A stretch of 36,638 bases of DNA from Fulvivirga sp. (GCA_028280565.1 JANQLQ010000220.1:1-36638), one strand, 5' to 3'. Counted from the stretch's first letter, positions 1 through 7,234 are shown. A program made the numbers and translations. The notes: generated by a model from the sequence alone, not told the origin.

Positions 1-102
1 AATTAGCTTCCGTTCTACGACGCAGCAGATTCCGGCTCTCGCCATTAGCCCTCCCACAGCCACCGGCGCGGAATGACGTTCATTTTTTAATCGAGTCCAA
101 GT
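1..102. repeat. Possible intergenic repeat remnant at window edge
   Basis: This stretch has no convincing reading frame. It contains GATTCCGG near the left and CGCGGAATGACG near position 70-80, an inverted ATTCCG/CGGAAT pair. That pairing is typical of dispersed intergenic repeats in Bacteroidota, which often contain TCATTCCG and GGAATCTGCTGCG-like words; the reverse complement here has both. Only one copy is in the window, so the call rests on resemblance and not on an observed second copy. Confidence 0.3.
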
Positions 103-390
103 TAGAATGTTTCATTTTGGCAAGTTAAGCTATATTTTTAGGATGTTTCGGGTAATGCCAGTCTTACCATGAGCAGTTTAAGCGGTATTTCGTGGTTCTA
201 AGCCCAGTTTTCATTTTCTTTTGCCTGCCCAAAAGAAAACGAAACAAAAGAAAAAGGCGCCAGCAACAAAGCCCATTTTCCCCTCGAAACACGCTATCCA
301 GCCGCTACAGGCCGCTTACCCACGGGTCCCAAATGTGCCGCGCTGTTCCTGGATGTCTCCCTTCCATCACCACTTGAATTTTCAATGATG
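103..390 (+). repeat. R1 dispersed repeat, copy 1
   Basis: About 290 bp that align over their whole length with 5329-5600, and over the right half with 34968-35128. Shared landmarks in order are: a TAGAA(T/C)GTTT left part; a perfect hairpin TTTTCTTTTG / CAAAAGAAAA with a 6-nt loop (CCTGCC); the block GGCGCCAGCAAC; GCTATCCAGCCGCTA; GCCGCTTACCC; GCTGTTCCTGGATGTCTCCC; and a right end TTGAATTTTCAATG, itself TTGAA/TTCAA dyad-symmetric. A 61-codon frame runs through it, but its lysine/arginine-rich product is a by-product of the repeat. All three copies have the same orientation. No transposase is present. It may be a MITE-like element or a structured RNA or DNA element. Confidence 0.8.
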
Positions 391-577
391 ACCTAACTAA
401 GCGCTTGTTCAATGGGTATACCGGCAGGATACAGGTATAGCTGTAAATGCGCTTACTTGTCATCAGAAGATATTAACTCCTATGGTGAACCCAGGAGTTA
501 ATACGAATAATGTATTGCTCTTTAATTTACCACTGGCAAAAGTGGGCGAATGCCATAGGATTCTTTTCGGTGTAAGG
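391..577. other. Intergenic region with hairpin downstream of accD
   Basis: Non-coding sequence between the first R1 copy and the end of accD. Its only clear structure is a perfect 11-bp inverted repeat, TATTAACTCCT (471-481) and AGGAGTTAATA (493-503), with an 11-nt loop. It lies about 75 nt beyond the accD stop codon on the minus strand and has no T-run, so it is a poor intrinsic terminator by sequence. It could be a processing hairpin, an operator or a repeat remnant. Confidence 0.5.
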
Positions 578-1417
578 CTATTTGAGCATGGCTAATAGCG
601 TAACAAGTTTACTTTTCAGATTTCTCCGGTCTACTATAAAGTCTAGGAAGCCATGGTCGAGCACAAATTCTGCGCTTTGGAAACCTTTTGGCAGATCCTT
701 TCCAATGGTTTCCCTGATGACCCTGGGGCCTGCAAAACCTATCAAAGCCTTTGGCTCTGCAATGTTAAAATCACCGAGCATGGCATAAGAAGCGGTTACC
801 CCACCGGTGGTAGGGTCGGTCAGTAAACTGATGTAGGGGATTTTGGCATCGCTAAGGAGCGTGAGCTTCGCCGAAGTTTTAGCGAGTTGCATAAGGGAAA
901 GGCCAGCCTCCATCATACGGGCACCGCCGGATTTTGAGATCATCAAAAACGGTGTTTTTGTTTTGAGGCTATGATCAATGGCCCGCGCTATTTTTTCTCC
1001 TACCACCGAGCCCATAGACCCCCCGATAAAACTGAAATCCATACAAGCAATGACCAGGTCCACCCCGCCAACTTTTCCGTAAGCCGTTCGCACAGCATCT
1101 TTGAGCCCCGTCTTTTTTTGGGAAGCGGCGATACGTACCGGGTAAAGCTGGGTATCTTTAAATTTCAACGGGTCAGTGGACTCCATGTCCTCATCGAGCT
1201 CTGTGAACTCATTATTGTCGAATAGTATTTCAAAATATTCTTTGGACCCGATCCGTACATGGTACCCATCTTCAGGGCTGACATAGCAGTTGCTTTTCAG
1301 CTCCCGGGTATGAATGATCTTTCCCGAGGGAGTCTTAAACCACAGTCCGTCAGGCGCTTCTTTCTTGGCTTCGGTGGGGGTTTGAATCCCCTTATCTTTC
1401 CGTTTGAACCAACTCAT
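578..1417 (-). CDS. accD: Acetyl-CoA carboxylase carboxyltransferase subunit beta
   Basis: AccD pairs with AccA to form the cytoplasmic carboxyltransferase. This moves the carboxyl group from biotinylated AccB to acetyl-CoA, giving malonyl-CoA for fatty acid synthesis. The 279-residue product has the crotonase-like core with [52 protein letters not shown] and IGFAGPRV. The N-terminal region normally holds a four-cysteine zinc ribbon. Here the four positions are Thr29, Gly32, Ser47 and Asp50, so the metal site is lost although the surrounding fold residues remain. I chose the ATG giving [10 protein letters not shown] because family members begin this way. A frame start 16 codons upstream (1465) exists, but a near-consensus -7 box (GATATTTG, minus strand, 1443-1450) lies between the two. 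It is divergent from fbaA. Confidence 0.95.
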   Translation of the reverse strand: MSWFKRKDKGIQTPTEAKKEAPDGLWFKTPSGKIIHTRELKSNCYVSPEDGYHVRIGSKEYFEILFDNNEFTELDEDMESTDPLKFKDTQLYPVRIAASQKKTGLKDAVRTAYGKVGGVDLVIACMDFSFIGGSMGSVVGEKIARAIDHSLKTKTPFLMISKSGGARMMEAGLSLMQLAKTSAKLTLLSDAKIPYISLLTDPTTGGVTASYAMLGDFNIAEPKALIGFAGPRVIRETIGKDLPKGFQSAEFVLDHGFLDFIVDRRNLKSKLVTLLAMLK

Positions 1418-1563
1418 AAATGTGTTATATGGATAAAGACCACAAATATCAATAGTATCCTTCATCTTTCAAAAAAAAGAATGTGAACGCCTTCAAAATT
1501 TACTTTCTTTGTACCCAGGCATAAACATTTGTGCCTTTGAAGTATAGTCTTAAAACCAAAAAT

Positions 1564-2637
1564 ATGTCAGGTTCAGAATTCAAGGCCGGTGTGATCACCG
1601 GTGACGAAGTACAAAAGCTTTTCAAGTTTGCTAAGGAAAAGAGTTTTGCCATGCCAGCGGTGAACGTAATCGGCACCAATAGTGTCAACGCAGTCATGGA
1701 AACGGCAGCATCGATCAAGTCACCTATGATGATACAATTCTCCAATGGTGGTGCTGTTTTTTTTGCAGGTAAAGGTTTACCTAACGATGGCCAGGCGGCA
1801 GCCGTAGCCGGGGCAGTTTCGGGTGCTCATCACGTTCACCATTTAGCAGCAAAATACGGCGCCACGGTAGTTCTCCATACCGATCACGCCGCTAAAAAGC
1901 TACTCCCTTGGATAGATGGCATGTTGGATACAGGAGAAGAGTTTTACAAAGCTCACGGTATATCGCTATTTAGCTCCCACATGATCGACCTTTCAGAAGA
2001 GCCCATAGAAGAGAATATTGAAACGTGCAAGAGGTACTTGGAGAGAATGAGCAAAATGGACATGACGCTTGAAATAGAATTGGGTGTTACTGGGGGTGAA
2101 GAAGATGGTGTGGATAATACAGACATTGACAGTTCTAAGCTGTACACCCAGCCGGAAGAGGTGGCTTATGCCTATGAAGAATTAAGAAAAGTAAGTGACC
2201 GGTTTACCGTAGCTGCAGCTTTTGGTAATGTTCATGGGGTGTACAAACCAGGAAATGTCAAGCTTACCCCGAAAATACTCGACAATAGCCAAAAGCACAT
2301 TCAACAAAAGTTCTCTACCGGGGAGCATCCTGTTGATTTTGTTTTCCATGGGGGATCAGGCTCCACGGTGGAAGAGATCCGCGAGGCTATTTCTTATGGT
2401 GTGATAAAAATGAATATTGACACCGACTTACAATGGGCATATTGGGATGGAATACGCAATTACTACCAGGTGAACGAAGGATATCTCCAAGGGCAAATCG
2501 GTAGCCCTGACGGTCCGGACTCTCCCAATAAAAAATATTATGACCCGAGGGTTTGGTTGAGAAAAGGAGAGGAATCGTTCAAAGAGAGACTTAAAAAAGC
2601 TTGCGAGGATCTCAACAATGTAGGCGTGTTAGCTTAA
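1564..2637 (+). CDS. fbaA: Class II fructose-bisphosphate aldolase
   Basis: A cytoplasmic zinc-dependent aldolase that interconverts fructose 1,6-bisphosphate with dihydroxyacetone phosphate and glyceraldehyde 3-phosphate in glycolysis and gluconeogenesis. The 357-residue product has the class IIA (E. coli FbaA-like) layout. Catalytic Asp107 and zinc ligand His108 lie in VVLHTDHAAKKLLPW, Glu172 in TLEIELGVTGGEEDGVDN, His224 in FGNVHGVYKPG and His262 in FHGGSGS. Length and motif spacing match the family. The start is the ATG giving MSGSEFKAG; a GTG 11 codons upstream (1531) would add a non-conserved leader. A weak -7-like TTTCTTTG lies at 1504-1511. A strong terminator follows the gene. Confidence 0.96.
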   Translation: MSGSEFKAGVITGDEVQKLFKFAKEKSFAMPAVNVIGTNSVNAVMETAASIKSPMMIQFSNGGAVFFAGKGLPNDGQAAAVAGAVSGAHHVHHLAAKYGATVVLHTDHAAKKLLPWIDGMLDTGEEFYKAHGISLFSSHMIDLSEEPIEENIETCKRYLERMSKMDMTLEIELGVTGGEEDGVDNTDIDSSKLYTQPEEVAYAYEELRKVSDRFTVAAAFGNVHGVYKPGNVKLTPKILDNSQKHIQQKFSTGEHPVDFVFHGGSGSTVEEIREAISYGVIKMNIDTDLQWAYWDGIRNYYQVNEGYLQGQIGSPDGPDSPNKKYYDPRVWLRKGEESFKERLKKACEDLNNVGVLA

Positions 2638-2687
2638 TCGTTTATTGGGTGACCCAATGCCCGGTTGGGCCAATGCATAAGATTTTT

Positions 2688-2724
2688 AAGAGGCTGTCTC
2701 CATTATGAGATAGCCTCTTTTTTT
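2688..2724 (+). terminator. Intrinsic terminator after fbaA
   Basis: The stem GAGGCTGTCTC pairs with GAGATAGCCTC (one G-T pair) around the 6-nt loop CATTAT, followed at once by a run of Ts. It lies about 50 nt past the fbaA stop codon. Two smaller hairpins (ATTGGG/CCCAAT at 2644-2658 and GCCC/GGGC just after) sit between the stop codon and this structure. Confidence 0.9.
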
Positions 2725-2771
2725 ATACTGGTAGCTGTTTTAATTCAAATTATAACTTTTTCGTTTTCGTA

Positions 2772-2786
2772 CTAAACAATGTTTAG
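2772..2786. promoter_or_regulatory. 15-bp palindrome upstream of STAS-like pair
   Basis: CTAAACA and TGTTTAG are perfect inverted 7-mers around one central base, in AT-rich DNA about 60 nt before the first paralogue. It may be an operator, or it may be chance in AT-rich sequence. No regulator gene lies beside it. Confidence 0.35.
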
Positions 2787-2847
2787 CTAACAGAGTTATT
2801 GTATTATTCTTTTAAAAAATGAATATCCTTACATAGCAATACGCACT

Positions 2848-3363
2848 ATGGCCCTAATAATGATCTCGAAGAATGATTGGTACAGATTGCGGGTGGATAC
2901 GGGAAAAAACAGGGTTCATCTAAAGATCATAGGTCGTTGGAATGATGTAAATGATGTGCCTCACTACAAGGAAGATTGGAAGAAAGCCCTGGGCCTTACT
3001 TTAAGCAATTTTACGGTTTTTGTAGATGCCTCTGAATTGAAGGTAAGCCCTTCTGCTGTCAAGGCGCTTTTAGTAGAAACTCAAAGGTTGATAATAAACG
3101 CCGGGGTTTCGAGAACGGCGGAGTTAGTACATGATGAACTCACAGAGTTGCAACTTGATGCCATTGCAAGACGAACGCGGTTCCCCAAGAAAAACTTTTA
3201 TATCAAGCATGAAGCTTTATTATGGTTAGATGAGGTAGGGCATCATTCAGCTATTGATAGCCGGACGGTGGCTGGCAGCTCGGCAGGTAATATTGTAAAC
3301 CTGTTTATCCGTGAAGGGCGTGAGAAGAGATCTCGGGATTTTTCTCGCTACGAGCAGCACTAA
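2848..3363 (+). CDS. STAS/SpoIIAA-like protein, paralogue 1
   Basis: A 171-residue soluble protein without a signal peptide or membrane segment. Residues about 8-130 align without gaps to the product of the next gene, about 66 of about 120 positions being identical by hand count. Shared words are LKIIG, DASE, AGVS, FPKKNFY and LWLDE. The pattern of a short N-terminal strand pair, a central D-A-S-E segment and a C-terminal 'A-x-LWL-DE' is like STAS/SpoIIAA-like proteins of Bacteroidota. These are thought to act as small signalling or scaffold domains, but no activity can be read from the sequence. This copy carries about 40 extra residues after LDE, rich in Ser, Arg and His, that the second copy lacks. 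The start is supported by the paralogue, which also begins MAL. Confidence 0.75.
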   Translation: MALIMISKNDWYRLRVDTGKNRVHLKIIGRWNDVNDVPHYKEDWKKALGLTLSNFTVFVDASELKVSPSAVKALLVETQRLIINAGVSRTAELVHDELTELQLDAIARRTRFPKKNFYIKHEALLWLDEVGHHSAIDSRTVAGSSAGNIVNLFIREGREKRSRDFSRYEQH

Positions 3364-3368
3364 ACAAT

Positions 3369-3389
3369 ACCCAGTCATTTGGGTTTTTT
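3369..3389 (+). terminator. Weak terminator-like hairpin between paralogues
   Basis: A 5-bp stem ACCCA/TGGGT with a 6-nt loop is followed by six Ts. The stem is short, so it may only attenuate transcription between the two genes. Confidence 0.4.
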
Positions 3390-3434
3390 CTTTGGACTTT
3401 AGAATAATGGGTTGGAATATAAATAATAAGGAGC

Positions 3435-3884
3435 ATGGCGTTATCAATTTCTGAAAATAGCAAGTATGTGCTAAAGGTAGATACAGATAAAAACAGGATC
3501 TACTTAAAGATCATTGGTTTTTGGCGAAATGTAGAGGCTGTAAAAGACTACCTTCCTGATTGGGAAAAGGCATTAAATCTTTCTAAGCAGGGTTTTACCT
3601 TATTGACAGATGCTTCAGAAATGAAGACACACCCAACATCGGTCAAGGAGCTTCACCTACAGGCGCAAAATATGATCATAAAGGCGGGTGTTTCAAAAGT
3701 TGCAGAGGTATTAAAAGACGATATTGCCGAAATGCAATTAAATGCTGTCGCTCGTGAAACGCAATTTCCAAAAAAGAATTTTTATTCAAGAGAAGAAGCC
3801 GAGCTATGGCTAGATGAAGGAATAGCCAGTCCCCCGCATAGTAGCGCCTTAGGCTCATTAACGAGAGAAGAAGAGAACATTTAA
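3435..3884 (+). CDS. STAS/SpoIIAA-like protein, paralogue 2
   Basis: A 149-residue soluble protein, the tandem duplicate of the preceding gene. It keeps every conserved block of the pair (VDT-x-KNR, LKIIG, DW-x-KAL, DASE, AGVS, FPKKNFY, LWLDE) but has a short, different tail after LDE (about 20 residues). An AAGGAG sequence ends one base before the ATG, too close for an ideal Shine-Dalgarno site. Function is unknown; a STAS-like fold is inferred from the pattern only. It is probably co-transcribed with, or partly insulated from, its neighbour by the small hairpin in the 71-bp gap. A bidirectional terminator separates it from rplS. Confidence 0.75.
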   Translation: MALSISENSKYVLKVDTDKNRIYLKIIGFWRNVEAVKDYLPDWEKALNLSKQGFTLLTDASEMKTHPTSVKELHLQAQNMIIKAGVSKVAEVLKDDIAEMQLNAVARETQFPKKNFYSREEAELWLDEGIASPPHSSALGSLTREEENI

Positions 3885-3888
3885 AACA

Positions 3889-3918
3889 AAAAAAGCCATG
3901 GGTATCATGGCTTTTTAA
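3889..3918. terminator. Bidirectional terminator between paralogue 2 and rplS
   Basis: AAAAAGCCATG and CATGGCTTTTT form a perfect 11-bp stem around a 5-nt loop, with an A-run on the left and a T-run on the right. It can end transcripts from both converging genes. Confidence 0.85.
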
Positions 3919-3933
3919 TTATTACGTGAGATA

Positions 3934-4287
3934 TTACAATTTTTCTTTAATTCTTGCAGCCTTACCTTGGCGTCCTCTTAAGTAGTACAATCGGGCTCTT
4001 CTCACTTTTCCTTTCCGTATTAATTCTATTTTCTCAATGTTTGGTGAGAGCAATGGGAATATACGCTCTACGCCTATTCCGTTGGTCACTTTTCTTACGG
4101 TAAAGGTTTCTCCATTCGTCCCGGGATTCTTACGCTGGATAACCGCCCCCTGGTACTGTTGTACCCTTTCCTTATTACCTTCTTTGATCTTTACGTGAAC
4201 GTTTATCGTATCACCGGCTTTGAACGAAGGGAAAGAAGCCCTTCTCTCATTGTTTTCCGCCTCCAGTTCTTTAATGATCTCGCTCAT
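3934..4287 (-). CDS. rplS: 50S ribosomal protein L19
   Basis: L19 lies at the interface of the 30S and 50S subunits. The 117-residue product is full length and shows the family blocks: [13 protein letters not shown] near residue 25, the [11 protein letters not shown] segment, [19 protein letters not shown], and the C-terminal [22 protein letters not shown]. It stands alone here and not in the rpsP-rimM-trmD operon found in many bacteria. A consensus -7 box lies about 40 nt upstream. The short leader contains a perfect 14-bp TATATAGCTATATA palindrome (4290-4303) next to the start codon, which could matter for translation. Confidence 0.98.
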   Translation of the reverse strand: MSEIIKELEAENNERRASFPSFKAGDTINVHVKIKEGNKERVQQYQGAVIQRKNPGTNGETFTVRKVTNGIGVERIFPLLSPNIEKIELIRKGKVRRARLYYLRGRQGKAARIKEKL

Positions 4288-4326
4288 GATATATAGCTAT
4301 ATAGTGTCTTCTTCAAAATCGGACTG

Positions 4327-4334
4327 CAAATATA
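4327..4334 (-). promoter_or_regulatory. rplS: Candidate -7 box for rplS
   Basis: TATATTTG on the minus strand matches the Bacteroidota TAnnTTTG consensus exactly and lies about 40 nt before the ATG. No clear -33 TTG is visible at the usual spacing. Confidence 0.5.
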
Positions 4335-4448
4335 GAAAAAAAATGCATGGTAGCGTATGGAGCTTAGAAATTAATTTTTAGTGAGTTAATAGAAGGAAGG
4401 AGACGCTTATTACTGGGGTAAAAGAGGAAAAACAGCGAGCAGAAAGGG

Positions 4449-5081
4449 TTACTCGTAGATCAAAAGATAATAACCCAACCACACAAAAAAGAAGAACACA
4501 TACGAGGTGAATACGATCAGGACGGCTGTAGATCGCTTCTTGTTAGCCGCAAGGTTAATCCCGTAGATTAAGGCGAACCAATAGATCACTTCAAACAGGT
4601 TCAGGGACTTTAAAGGATATATCCACCTCGGGTCCAGCGTATGTCGATCAAACAAGTTTACCAAGGACAGGGGATAAAAGGCGCGAATATCGAAAACAGT
4701 CACCTCGGTATCGAAAAACATGAACCACACAATTTTTAATAGTTCTGCCAGTAGAAATATACTTTCGCTGACCGCTGCCACATGCCATGCCTGTGCATAG
4801 GTTACTTTGTAACCGTACATAAAGCAACCCACCCATAGTACAAATGCTACGACCGTGAATTTGTAACCATACACCACAGGAATAGAGGCATACTGCAAGG
4901 TGCTGATCAAATGAAATAACCCCATGCGACCGCGCTCTTCCAATATTTCGAAAGCGAAGGTTTCGTATTCCACAAATGTCTTTTTGACGATCAGCAGCAG
5001 GAGTGTGACAACACATAATAAAAGAAAGTATAGCCATTTGTTAATGTCATAAATCGATGAGCTTTCCTTTTCTTTTGTCAT
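4449..5081 (-). CDS. Polytopic membrane protein of unknown function
   Basis: A 210-residue inner-membrane protein that I do not recognise. Hydrophobic segments are WLYFLLLCVVTLLLLIV near the N-terminus, one around FTVVAFVLWVGCFMYGY, one around SIFLLAELLKIVWFMFF, one around VIYWFALIYGINLA, and a last one rich in Phe and Tyr at the C-terminus, giving five likely spans. A cytoplasmic start rich in Lys and Glu precedes the first. I chose the ATG giving MTKEKESS because an exact -7 box, TATTTTTG, lies 21-28 nt upstream of it. A GTG 22 codons further upstream (5147, preceded by GGAG) would place that promoter inside the gene. The second half of the promoter region is part of a perfect inverted repeat, suggesting a repressor site. 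Confidence 0.65.
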   Translation of the reverse strand: MTKEKESSSIYDINKWLYFLLLCVVTLLLLIVKKTFVEYETFAFEILEERGRMGLFHLISTLQYASIPVVYGYKFTVVAFVLWVGCFMYGYKVTYAQAWHVAAVSESIFLLAELLKIVWFMFFDTEVTVFDIRAFYPLSLVNLFDRHTLDPRWIYPLKSLNLFEVIYWFALIYGINLAANKKRSTAVLIVFTSYVFFFFVWLGYYLLIYE

Positions 5082-5083
5082 GT

Positions 5084-5119
5084 GTGGCAATTTAGTGAAT
5101 GCAAAAATAAAATTGCCAC
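5084..5119 (-). promoter_or_regulatory. Promoter with 10-bp inverted repeat (candidate operator)
   Basis: GTGGCAATTT and AAATTGCCAC are perfect 10-bp inverted repeats separated by 16 bp. The spacer contains an exact minus-strand TATTTTTG -7 box (5102-5109). The repeat therefore brackets the promoter of the 210-residue membrane protein and ends two bases before its chosen start codon. It could bind a dimeric regulator or form a hairpin in the leader. Confidence 0.5.
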
Positions 5120-5172
5120 GTTCCGGGGCGAAAAGCCTGTTCTTCACTATGGTCTCCGTTGGCTCACCATAC

Positions 5173-5299
5173 AGCCTTAAATGACGTACCGGGTATAGTA
5201 TGAGCTATTGATCAGTGGGCAGTGGGCAAAAGGCAGTAGGCAAAAAATATAGGGTTGCCCATTGCCAACTGCCGATTTTAAGACCGGGATTGGAAAAAT
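5173..5299 (+). repeat. R2 repeat, copy a
   Basis: About 125 bp that recur at 5608-5750. Shared landmarks in order are: AAATGACG; CGGGTA; TATTGATCAGT; a run of GGCA-GT-GGGCAAAA units; AAAAATATAGGGTTGCC; CATTGCCAACTGC; and TTTAAGACCGGGAT. Inside it, GGCAGTAGGCAA (5232-5243) pairs with TTGCCCATTGCC (5255-5266) with two G-T pairs, giving a 12-bp hairpin. It does not code. Confidence 0.8.
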
Positions 5300-5328
5300 A
5301 GGGTGTTCTTGGAGATTAGCTTTGGGAG

Positions 5329-5600
5329 TAGAACGTTTAATTTTGTCAATTTAAGTTATGTTTTAAGATGTTCCGGGTAATGCTATCGTCGTAATGAGCA
5401 ATTTAAGCGGGATTTTGTGGTTTTAAGCCTGGTTTTCATTTTCTTTTGCACGCCCAAAAGAAAAGGGCGCCAGCAACCAAGCCCATTTTCCCCTCGAAAC
5501 GCGCTATCCAGCCGCTATAGGCCGCTTACCCGCAGGCCTCAAATGTGCCGCGCTGTTCCTGGATGTCTCCCCTCCATACGCCCTTGAATTTTCAATGATT
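5329..5600 (+). repeat. R1 dispersed repeat, copy 2
   Basis: A full-length match to 103-390. The hairpin TTTTCTTTTG/CAAAAGAAAA is unchanged while its 6-nt loop differs (CACGCC against CCTGCC). It lacks about 16 bp just after the hairpin (the ACGAAACAAAAGAA region of copy 1). It lies between the two R2 copies. Confidence 0.8.
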
Positions 5601-5607
5601 AAGTTAA

Positions 5608-5750
5608 GCCTCAAATGACGGATCGGGTAGAGGATGAGTATGTTCGAGGTATTGATCAGTTAGCAATAGGCAAAAGGCAGTGGGCAAAAAATATAGGGTT
5701 GCCGATTGCGCATTGCCAACTGCTGACTTTAAGACCGGGATGGGAAAAAA
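5608..5750 (+). repeat. R2 repeat, copy b
   Basis: Direct-orientation copy of the 5173-5299 repeat, slightly longer because of small insertions near GAGTATGTTCGAGG and GCGCATTGCC. A 72-codon frame that passes through it is a by-product of the repeat, with a product rich in low-complexity residues and no relatives I recognise. Confidence 0.8.
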
Positions 5751-5890
5751 CAGCTAACCCTACAATTACACTTAACACTAGGTTTAACTCTTCCGTACAA
5801 TCAACGTTATACACCTGTGATGAAGGTGTTTAGTTACAAAATCATGTTTGTCTATCGAAGACCAGACAGTAACTATCACTGAAAATAGGA

Positions 5891-5898
5891 TAACTTTG
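5891..5898 (+). promoter_or_regulatory. Candidate -7 box for TPR gene
   Basis: TAACTTTG is an exact TAnnTTTG match 22 nt before the TTG start codon. No -33 TTG is seen at normal spacing. Confidence 0.5.
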
Positions 5899-5920
5899 TG
5901 GTAAAGGATCAATAAAGAGT

Positions 5921-7102
5921 TTGAAAACGATAGCTATAATCATATTGTCTTGGATAGCGAGTTTCGGATTGGCTCAAGGGAACGGTGGTGGCGCCCCCGG
6001 GGAGGAGCAGATCATCTTGATCGCTGACATGCAACTCCAGATCGAGATCAACCAAGCCATGAACGACCTTTACAATTTTAAGTTTGAAAAGGCCGAACAG
6101 CAGTTCCGATGGCTCCAGCAAAAATACGCTTGGCATCCCTTACCTTATTTCCTAATGGGGCTGAGCGAATGGTGGAAGATCATGCCTAATTTGAACGACA
6201 CATCGCATGATACGAAATTCCTGGCCCACATGGATACCGTGATCACTATTTCAGAGGGGTTATTCGAAAAGCCCAAGCATGAGGTGGAGGCTGCTTTTTT
6301 CCTGGCCGCAGCTTACGGTTTTATCGGCCGGTTACATAGCAGTATTGAACGTAAAAACTGGAGAAAATCAGCCGTTGCAGGTAAAAATGCGCTAAAATAC
6401 ATGCAGTATAGTAAGGGCAAGCATGAATTAAGCCCAGAACTCCTGTTCGGCGATGCCCTATACAATTATTTTTCAGTTTGGGTGCCTGAGAATTATCCAT
6501 TATTGAGGCCGATCATGATGTTTTTTCCAAAAGGTGACAAAGACTTGGGGATTCAGCAATTGAAAGAAGTTTCTTATAATGCCTTTTATACGCGCACAGA
6601 AGCCATGGTTTTTCTTATGAGGATCTTGAATAACTATGAGAATGATAAAAGAAGAGCATTGCAGATCGGGGAGTATTTACACCAAACCTATCCCAATAAT
6701 CCTTACTTCCACCGGTACTATGCCCGGCTGCTTTACAGTTCCGGTAAATTTAATTCAACCGAGCCTGTCGCCATGGACATCCTGGCCAAAATAGATAGTG
6801 GTGCCTTAGGATATGAAGGCACCTGCGGGCGTTATGCTGCTTTCTTCCTAGGTCAAATTTATGATTCCCGTAAAGACATAGAACGAGCCGAATATTATTA
6901 TGGCCGCGCAGTGACCTTCGCCGAAGATATCGGGGCTATGGAAACAGGGTATTATCATTATTCACTACTGGCGCTGGCGGAAATTGCAGAAGAAAGGGGC
7001 GATAAAAAATTAGCCAAAGAATACCTGAAAAAGGTAAAGAAATACGCCGACCGCAAGGATAGGGTGCATAAGGAGGCGAGGAGTAGTTTGAGAGAACTGT
7101 GA
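5921..7102 (+). CDS. Secreted TPR-repeat protein
   Basis: A 393-residue protein with an N-terminal Sec signal peptide (MKTIAIIILSWIASFGLAQG), so it acts in the periplasm or at the outer membrane. The rest is helical and rich in Ala, Tyr, Leu and Glu. It has TPR-like pairs at about residues 45-85, 110-150, 215-250, 255-290, 300-335 and 345-385; the last two are clearest (FFLGQIYDSRKDIERAEYYY; LALAEIAEERGDKKLAKEYL). Such proteins scaffold complexes; no partner can be named. The start is a TTG, chosen because it directly gives the signal peptide and lies just after an exact -7 box. A terminator-like hairpin lies about 80 nt downstream, so it is probably monocistronic. Confidence 0.85.
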   Translation: MKTIAIIILSWIASFGLAQGNGGGAPGEEQIILIADMQLQIEINQAMNDLYNFKFEKAEQQFRWLQQKYAWHPLPYFLMGLSEWWKIMPNLNDTSHDTKFLAHMDTVITISEGLFEKPKHEVEAAFFLAAAYGFIGRLHSSIERKNWRKSAVAGKNALKYMQYSKGKHELSPELLFGDALYNYFSVWVPENYPLLRPIMMFFPKGDKDLGIQQLKEVSYNAFYTRTEAMVFLMRILNNYENDKRRALQIGEYLHQTYPNNPYFHRYYARLLYSSGKFNSTEPVAMDILAKIDSGALGYEGTCGRYAAFFLGQIYDSRKDIERAEYYYGRAVTFAEDIGAMETGYYHYSLLALAEIAEERGDKKLAKEYLKKVKKYADRKDRVHKEARSSLREL

Positions 7103-7183
7103 AAGATGCCATATGGATATGGAAATAATCTAGGAGTTATTCCTAAGAGTTAATTTGATTGCCTAAATTAAATACCTAGCAAG

Positions 7184-7216
7184 GATGAAATTCACTTTTT
7201 TTAATTTCATCTTTTT
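7184..7216 (+). terminator. Terminator or attenuator before polysaccharide locus
   Basis: A perfect 9-bp stem GATGAAATT/AATTTCATC around a 10-nt loop (CACTTTTTTT), followed by five Ts. It ends 18 nt before the ATG of the next gene. It can terminate the TPR transcript. If the next gene is transcribed from further upstream (a near-consensus TTAATTTG lies at 7150-7157), it would act as an attenuator in that leader. Confidence 0.65.
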
Positions 7217-7234
7217 AATTCTCGATTTCAAAGC

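Noticed and set aside
192-377. 61-codon frame with Lys/Arg-rich product
   Set aside because: It lies wholly inside the R1 repeat; the reading frame is not kept in the other two copies.
4290-4303. TATATAGCTATATA palindrome as an rplS operator
   Set aside because: It is pure AT repeat except for the central GC, so it easily arises by chance; kept only as a remark in the rplS entry.
4648-5037. 129-codon minus-strand frame inside the membrane protein gene
   Set aside because: It is a shifted frame of the same strand, with many Cys, Arg and His and no domain; the overlapping frame has clear membrane spans.
5221-5270. Short GGCA-type repeats considered as a CRISPR array
   Set aside because: The units are imperfect, about 14 bp long and without regular unique spacers.
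5615-5833. 72-codon frame at the R2 copy b
   Set aside because: It spans repeat and non-repeat sequence, has no recognisable domain and is a by-product of the repeat.
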